DNA from: Pseudomonadales bacterium
GTDB lineage: Bacteria > Pseudomonadota > Gammaproteobacteria > Pseudomonadales > Azotimanducaceae
Assembly (NCBI GenBank): GCA_019090385.1
Contig: JAHRWB010000122.1
Span: 1-37,769 of the forward strand
DNA length: 37,769 bases
Direction: 5' to 3'
Part shown: piece after piece, positions 33,654 through 37,769 of the stretch
How positions within the stretch are numbered: position 1 is the first letter of the stretch
Layout of the letters: every line of letters begins with the position of its first letter
Notes under the pieces: generated by a model
The model's input: the letters and a program-made list of their open reading frames with translations, nothing else
Database searches by the model: none
Told to the model about the DNA's origin: nothing
Translations under genes and position numbers: made by a program

Positions 33654-34916
33654 ATGAATTACAATGATCTAGTCCGCGCTGATGCCGTCCACGGCTCAGT
33701 TTATACGGACCCTGAAATATTTCGAGATGAGTTGCAGCGGATATATGCCAAAGGCTGGGTATATATGGGCCACGAAAGTGAAATCCCCAAACCCGGTGAT
33801 TTTAAGCGCTGCACAATTGGAACCCAACCTACCATCTTGTGTCGCGACGATAAAAACAAAATACATGTTTTATTTAATCGTTGCCGGCACCGTGCCGCGA
33901 CGGTATGTCAGGAAGATTGCGGAAACGCGAAGAATTTCCGCTGCGAATATCATGGCTGGACATACGATTTAAATGGAACGCTAAAAATTATTCCCTATGA
34001 AAGCGGATATGAAACAGTTGACAAAACTGAACTATCTCTATCCAAGCCAGCGGGGTTACAAACCTATCGTGGCTTTGTTTTTGCCTGCATTCCCGAGCCC
34101 AAAATCAGCCTAAAAGAAAGCCTGGGGGCGCCAACAATGGCACAAATCGACCTGTTTTGTGACCTCTCACCAGAGGGTGAAGTCCTTGTTCAGGCAGGTG
34201 CCGCCAAATTGATTTATAAAGGTAGCTGGAAATTACAAATGGAGAACTCCATTGACGGCTATCATCCCAACTTCACTCACCAATCCTATTTCAAAACTGT
34301 AACCCGCATGACTGGTGTTAGAGTTGATACCTTTGACGGGGACTCCACGGCGGGCGTTAGAGCGCTGGGCCAAGGCAATACCCACATTGATTACGCAGCA
34401 ACCAATTTGATTCCTGCCAGAAAGGCCAGTCGACTCAAAGCCCTGAAAAGTACCAGCTGGGGGAAGAAATATTACGATGACATGGTATCAGCCTATGGTC
34501 TGGAGCGTGCGGAAGAAGTTATCGTAATCGGTGGCACGCACATGAACATCTTCCCCAATCTGGTTGTTTTGGGGCAGCAGGTACGCACGATTCGGCCTAT
34601 CACCCAGGACCGCACTGAAGTGGAGCTGGCACCAGCCCTACTCAAGGGCGTTCCTGAAGAAATTAATACTCAGCGTATACGACAGTTTGAGTCGTTTTAC
34701 AGTCCTCATGGCGGCGGCATTCACGACGACATTGAAATGTTCAACCGTGTCCAGGAAGGCGTCCAGTGTACCATGGACCCTTGGCTGATCTTTCAGCGTG
34801 GACTGCATAGAGAGGAGCAATTACCTGATGGAACGGTTCGTGGACAAGTTACAGATGAGACATCTCAGCGCGCAATGTGGCAGCACTGGTTGGAGGTAAT
34901 GCAAGAAAATGGATAA
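33654..34916 (+). CDS. Second ring-hydroxylating dioxygenase alpha subunit
   Basis: This 420-residue Rieske oxygenase has cluster ligands Cys77-x-His79 and Cys97-x2-His100 (CRHRAA and CEYHGW). The mononuclear iron site reads NSIDGYHPNFTH, with His204, His209 and bridging Asp201, and the third ligand is an Asp of HDDIEMF. All are intact. It differs clearly from the 8.2-9.4 kb alpha subunit, although GHESE-x-P and PGDF are shared. GAGG precedes the ATG. The beta gene overlaps it by eight bases. The two-part oxygenase has no ferredoxin or reductase gene beside it. The sequence style recalls benzoate- or terephthalate-type dioxygenases, and the PdxA-like gene nearby supports an aromatic-acid substrate. 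Confidence 0.92.
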   Translation: MNYNDLVRADAVHGSVYTDPEIFRDELQRIYAKGWVYMGHESEIPKPGDFKRCTIGTQPTILCRDDKNKIHVLFNRCRHRAATVCQEDCGNAKNFRCEYHGWTYDLNGTLKIIPYESGYETVDKTELSLSKPAGLQTYRGFVFACIPEPKISLKESLGAPTMAQIDLFCDLSPEGEVLVQAGAAKLIYKGSWKLQMENSIDGYHPNFTHQSYFKTVTRMTGVRVDTFDGDSTAGVRALGQGNTHIDYAATNLIPARKASRLKALKSTSWGKKYYDDMVSAYGLERAEEVIVIGGTHMNIFPNLVVLGQQVRTIRPITQDRTEVELAPALLKGVPEEINTQRIRQFESFYSPHGGGIHDDIEMFNRVQEGVQCTMDPWLIFQRGLHREEQLPDGTVRGQVTDETSQRAMWQHWLEVMQENG

Positions 34917-35385
34917 TCAAGAATTAGTACATCAGGTTAAAAATTTCCTGTTTGAAGAAGCACGTCTTATGGACGAGAATAACTATCTTGGTTGGCTGGA
35001 ATTATTCGACTCAGAATGCAGCTACTGGATACCTTCCAACAAAGAGGATTATGACCCGGCCCAGCATGTATCCATTTTATATTGTGACCGGTCCATGCTG
35101 GAACATCACATCCAGCGTCTGGTTGACGGCAAAGCCTTTGCCCAGATTCCAAAATCGCGTACACAACGTTTGGTTTCAAACGTACTGGCTACTCAGAAGA
35201 ATAATATCGTCACAGTAACTTCTAGCTTTATCGTCACTGAAGTGCGGGGGCACCAACAACACATTCATGGAGGCCGGTCGGAATATCAACTCAAAGAAAA
35301 TGATTCGAGCTACCTTATCCAAAAAAAGAAAGTCATTCTTCTTGGCCTGGATGAACCACAATATAATATTACTTTTCTAATTTAG
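34909..35385 (+). CDS. Second ring-hydroxylating dioxygenase beta subunit
   Basis: This 158-residue NTF2-like small subunit of a Rieske dioxygenase shows the standard series: FLFEEARLMDENNYLGWLEL, then CSYWIPSN, the RSMLEHHIQRL helix, KSRTQRLVSNVLAT and a final KKVILLGLDEP. GGAGG lies within the alpha gene upstream of the ATG, and the eight-base overlap points to coupled translation. Length and layout match the terephthalate/benzoate group. It carries no metal site. A long stable hairpin begins at the stop codon, which probably ends this transcription unit. The protein is similar in plan to the first beta subunit at 7.6-8.2 kb but is not a recent copy of it. Confidence 0.9.
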   Translation: MDNQELVHQVKNFLFEEARLMDENNYLGWLELFDSECSYWIPSNKEDYDPAQHVSILYCDRSMLEHHIQRLVDGKAFAQIPKSRTQRLVSNVLATQKNNIVTVTSSFIVTEVRGHQQHIHGGRSEYQLKENDSSYLIQKKKVILLGLDEPQYNITFLI

Positions 35386-35409
35386 GTTTCTATATTGAAA
35401 CCTGAATTA
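35378..35409 (+). terminator. Hairpin overlapping the beta-subunit stop
   Basis: A 14-base-pair stem (CTAATTTAGGTTTC with GAAACCTGAATTAG, one U-G pair) encloses a six-base TATATT loop. It begins before the stop codon and is likely to terminate the Rieske unit. The T run after it is short. Confidence 0.6.
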
Positions 35410-35432
35410 GAAATACCTAGGCTAGTTCTAAA

Positions 35433-35459
35433 TTGTTCCTGCCCTCTATCCGGGAACAA
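35433..35459. terminator. Second hairpin downstream of the Rieske beta gene
   Basis: TTGTTCC and GGAACAA arms (seven base pairs) enclose a 13-base loop, 24 bases after the first hairpin. It may support termination. It has no T run, so it is only a candidate. Confidence 0.35.
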
Positions 35460-35545
35460 CCAAATAATACAGGAATAACCAAATAGGCGTTCCTGGATGC
35501 ACTGCTTTATCGATTGCCTCCGCAACCTCATTGCTGTTTGTTATT

Positions 35546-35620
35546 ATTTTCTTTTACCGCTTTTATTGTTATTTTCTTTTGCCGCTTTTATTGTTATTTT
35601 CTTTTGCCGCTTTTATTGTA
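35546..35620 (+). repeat. Three tandem copies of a 25-base unit
   Basis: Copies at 35546-35570, 35571-35595 and 35596-35620 are nearly identical: one A/G change in the first and one T/A at the end of the third. The unit is pyrimidine-rich, built from T runs with a CCGC core. It lies just upstream of the small GIY-YIG-like gene and directly next to a palindrome. It may tune promoter spacing or bind a protein in phase. Confidence 0.9.
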
Positions 35621-35634
35621 TAGTGGCATACAAT
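35615..35634. promoter_or_regulatory. 20-base palindrome, MarR-type operator candidate
   Basis: Perfect seven-base arms ATTGTAT and ATACAAT flank six bases. It overlaps the last tandem repeat by six bases and lies about 40 bases before the small GIY-YIG-like gene. Length and symmetry suit a MarR dimer, and a MarR gene lies just downstream of this gene set. The match is inferred, not shown. Confidence 0.5.
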
Positions 35635-35675
35635 AACAAGAAGCGAACAACTGACCTCCAGGAGAGAATCGCCAA

Positions 35676-36002
35676 ATGTCATTACGCCTTGATAAACAAT
35701 GGGTAGCACTCAATGAACAAACCGTTAGCGCGCTAAAAGCCGAACTTGGCGTTTTTCAATTAGGTGATGCCAACAAAGATGTTGTTTACGTAGGCCGTGC
35801 GGGCTCCCAAAGCTTATTTGGACTGCGGGGTGAACTGGAAAAACACATCGGCAGTGCCAGCTATTTTCGTACTGAAATAACCTCCTCTTACAGCACCCGC
35901 TTCCAGGAGCTTATGATGCTTCACCATGCTGACTTTGGAGATTACCCTCCTTTGAATTCAGCTCCAGACAAGTTAAATCTTGGCCGACTATCACCTGCTT
36001 AG
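35676..36002 (+). CDS. Small GIY-YIG-like protein of unknown function
   Basis: This 108-residue protein has the core pattern of the GIY-YIG nuclease fold: GVF at 25-27 (for GIY), YVG at 38-40 (for YIG), Arg51 at the catalytic-Arg position, a Glu at 78 in a helix (RFQEL) and PPLN with Asn94. All stand at roughly family spacing. No other domain is present, so it is a lone core domain. GGAG precedes the ATG. It is the first gene of a two-gene unit with an acyl-CoA dehydrogenase, its stop lying ten bases before that start. What a nuclease-fold protein would do here is unknown, and it may have lost nuclease activity. Recognition is by eye only. Confidence 0.6.
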   Translation: MSLRLDKQWVALNEQTVSALKAELGVFQLGDANKDVVYVGRAGSQSLFGLRGELEKHIGSASYFRTEITSSYSTRFQELMMLHHADFGDYPPLNSAPDKLNLGRLSPA

Positions 36003-36012
36003 GGAACAATGC

Positions 36013-37179
36013 ATGCAACTACAACTAACAGAAGAACAAGATCTGATCGTATCCATGGTACGCAAGTTCGTACTGGAGGAAATTGTTCCCCTGGAACTCG
36101 ATCTTGATGCCGACGCAGATGCGCTTCCCAAAGAAGACTATGACCGCCTTGTAGCTAAAGTTAAAGAAATGGGACTTTATGGTCTCGACATTCCGGTAGA
36201 ATTCGGCGGCCCGGATATCAATATGGTGACCAGGACAATGATCGCCATTGAAATGTCCAAACATCGTGCCGGTCTCTACTCTCCCTGTTATGGTGTTTTC
36301 GGCGGAGCCGGTCTCGCACAGCTCTATGAAGCCAGCGAAGAGCAGAAAGACAAGTATCTGTACCCTACCCTGCGCGGTGAGAAAAAAAGTTTTTTTGGGC
36401 TAACTGAGCCATCAGGGGGATCTGACCCCGCACGTGCCATTCAAACCAAGGCCGTTCGTGATGGCGACGATTGGGTTATAAACGGTTCAAAGATTTTCAT
36501 CTCTGGAGCAGACAAAGCCGACTTTGGCTTGCTCTTTGCGCGTACGGCACCAGACAAGGGACGAGGTGGAGTCACTTGCTTTCTTGTAGACACTGACACA
36601 CCAGGATTTCACGTCAGGAGAATCGTGCATACACTTCGCTCAGCGAAGTATGCAACCGAATTGCAATTTGTTGACATGCGAGTCCCCAATGAAAATATTT
36701 TGGGTGAACTCAACAAAGGTTTTGCTATTGCCAGCGACCGACTAACGCGCCAGCGTATCCCCTATTCAGCAGGTTGTATCGGCGTGGCCATTAAAGCCAA
36801 TGAAATGGCTGTAGAATATGCCAAGATTCGAGAGACTTTTGGCGCGCCACTTTCTTCAAGGCAAGCAATTCAATGGATGTTGGTAGACAACGAAATTGAT
36901 ATTAAGCAAGCGCAGTGGGTAACTCTTGAAGCGGCAGACCGAGCAGATAAAGGTATCGGCTTTCGAAAAGAAGCTGCTATCGCGAAACTCGTTGCCACTG
37001 AAGCCTCTAGCCGTGTTGTGGACCGCTCTCTTCAAATTCACGGTGGCTATGGTGTTACTAAGGATTTCCCTTTTGAGCGCTGGTATCGAGAAATGCGCAT
37101 CCGCCGAATTGGCGAGGGTCCGAGCGAAGTGCAGCGACATATTATTGCGAGAGATATACTGGGTGCCAGTCTGCGATAG
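36013..37179 (+). CDS. Acyl-CoA dehydrogenase
   Basis: This 388-residue acyl-CoA dehydrogenase begins MQLQLTEEQD. It has LTEPSGGSDPARA for FAD binding, NGSKIFISGADKADFG and ETFGAPLSSRQAIQWML. The closing RIGEGPSEVQRHIIARDILG carries the Glu (about residue 368) at the standard base position, so this one is a normal single-type dehydrogenase. The frame is open 33 bases upstream, but the ATG at 36013-36015 has AGGGAA before it at a normal distance and fits the family start. It follows the small GIY-YIG-like gene and precedes a MarR regulator. The substrate is probably a CoA ester of a pathway acid; nothing more specific is visible. Confidence 0.9.
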   Translation: MQLQLTEEQDLIVSMVRKFVLEEIVPLELDLDADADALPKEDYDRLVAKVKEMGLYGLDIPVEFGGPDINMVTRTMIAIEMSKHRAGLYSPCYGVFGGAGLAQLYEASEEQKDKYLYPTLRGEKKSFFGLTEPSGGSDPARAIQTKAVRDGDDWVINGSKIFISGADKADFGLLFARTAPDKGRGGVTCFLVDTDTPGFHVRRIVHTLRSAKYATELQFVDMRVPNENILGELNKGFAIASDRLTRQRIPYSAGCIGVAIKANEMAVEYAKIRETFGAPLSSRQAIQWMLVDNEIDIKQAQWVTLEAADRADKGIGFRKEAAIAKLVATEASSRVVDRSLQIHGGYGVTKDFPFERWYREMRIRRIGEGPSEVQRHIIARDILGASLR

Positions 37180-37315
37180 ACAGGCGTAAATATTTTCTAA
37201 TAGCTTATACGCGGTATTATTTGAGATCTCGGTTTTCTGTGTCTCGTTATTTGATATATAGAAATCCTGTTGTCCAGTCTCATTGGCATTCCCTGTTTCG
37301 AAGGTTACTCGATTT

Positions 37316-37769
37316 ATGAAGGAAGCAGATAAGAATATTGCAGACGATGATTCCAAGGAGACCCACCTGGGACCCAAGTTGGGCTTTTTGCTCAACGACC
37401 TGTCAAAAATGATCACTCAGATCTGGGACTCCCGAATGAAATATGCAGATCTGACCCGCTCTCAATGGAGAGCTATTGGACATGTTTCCCGCTCACCGGG
37501 TATCACTCAGATTGAATTAGCCGAAGCACTGGGTGTAGGACGAATGGCCGTCACCGGAATTATTGACCGACTGGAGCGAAAAAAATTACTCATCAGAAAA
37601 GCAGATAGCTCTGATCGCCGGGTAAAAAAAGTCTACGTCACAGAAAAGGCAAAAAAACTGCTGCCATCAATGAAAGATGTCGGAGACAGTGTAATACAGG
37701 ACATGACCGATGGTTTGTCTGATCGACAGTTGCAACAGCTTATCAGTGGACTCACCAAGATGTACGAAA
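37316..37769 (+). CDS. MarR-family transcriptional regulator (3' end outside window)
   Basis: The frame opens at ATG 37316 and runs off the window after 151 codons. The protein has the MarR winged-helix layout: LGFLLNDLSKMITQIWD, then LTRSQWRAIGHVSRSPGITQIELAEALGVGRMAVTGIIDRLE with the recognition helix, and the wing ADSSDRRVKKVYVTEKAK. That DxRxK-type wing is typical of MarR. These proteins usually repress nearby catabolic genes and release DNA on binding an aromatic acid or its CoA ester. It sits 136 bases after the dehydrogenase gene, in the same direction. The 20-base palindrome upstream of that unit is a good operator candidate. The site before the ATG is weak (AAGG). Confidence 0.88.
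   Translation, partial: MKEADKNIADDDSKETHLGPKLGFLLNDLSKMITQIWDSRMKYADLTRSQWRAIGHVSRSPGITQIELAEALGVGRMAVTGIIDRLERKKLLIRKADSSDRRVKKVYVTEKAKKLLPSMKDVGDSVIQDMTDGLSDRQLQQLISGLTKMYE

Noticed and set aside
35546-35620. Tandem repeat considered as a CRISPR array
   Set aside because: Units follow each other without spacers and there are no cas genes.
36856-37416. Minus-strand open frame of 186 codons
   Set aside because: It overlaps the end of an acyl-CoA dehydrogenase gene and the start of the MarR gene, both with clear family motifs, and shows no conserved feature of its own.

Overview
The window looks like a chromosomal stretch from a moderate-GC gammaproteobacterium, probably a marine or other aquatic heterotroph. 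This is inferred from gene content and protein style, because there is no rRNA or other marker gene here. Almost every gene belongs to a CoA-linked or oxygenase-based catabolic family. I saw no tRNA, rRNA, transposase, integrase or CRISPR array. The content suggests a catabolic island for an aromatic or alicyclic carboxylic acid whose identity cannot be read from sequence.

Left block (about 0.2-15.2 kb): eighteen genes all on the minus strand, so transcription runs from 15.2 kb down to 0.25 kb. In that order they are a [3Fe-4S]-type ferredoxin, a zinc alcohol dehydrogenase and three PaaI-type thioesterases. A terminator-like hairpin and a promoter candidate follow. Next come a thiolase-like protein without the canonical nucleophilic Cys, its DUF35/OB-fold partner, a LigB-type extradiol dioxygenase, a Rieske dioxygenase alpha and beta pair, a [2Fe-2S] ferredoxin and an ACMSD-like amidohydrolase. 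The block ends with two MaoC hydratases, a class III CoA-transferase, a CitE-like lyase, an acyl-CoA dehydrogenase and a luciferase-like flavoprotein. The tail of an alpha/beta hydrolase converges on it from the left edge.

Middle block (15.2-23.4 kb): a small secreted protein, a TetR regulator, an MmgE/PrpD protein and a nitronate-monooxygenase-like flavoprotein on the plus strand. After these come a second flavoprotein (minus), an acetyl-CoA hydrolase/transferase-family protein (plus) and an EamA exporter (minus).

Right block (23.8-37.8 kb): a minus-strand set of a type I (VOC) extradiol dioxygenase, an enoyl-CoA hydratase and an amidohydrolase. Divergent from it is a pair of acyl-CoA dehydrogenases resembling the two-subunit steroid type. 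A PdxA-like dehydrogenase, a D-aminoacylase-like amidohydrolase and a paralogue of the middle-block flavoprotein follow on the minus strand. A second Rieske dioxygenase alpha/beta pair, a small GIY-YIG-like protein, another acyl-CoA dehydrogenase and a truncated MarR regulator close the window on the plus strand.

Working model (inference): two Rieske dioxygenases attack ring substrates. The Rieske, Cys-less thiolase and DUF35 set recalls the ipf route, in which an aryl-acyl-CoA is dioxygenated and a retro-aldol step releases a catechol; the adjacent LigB-type enzyme could then open that ring. The second Rieske enzyme with the PdxA-like dehydrogenase and VOC dioxygenase recalls terephthalate-type chemistry. 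The acyl-CoA dehydrogenases, hydratases, CoA-transferases, CitE-like lyase and thioesterases would process branched or dicarboxylic CoA fragments. No acyl-CoA ligase, ferredoxin reductase or classical thiolase is visible inside the window.
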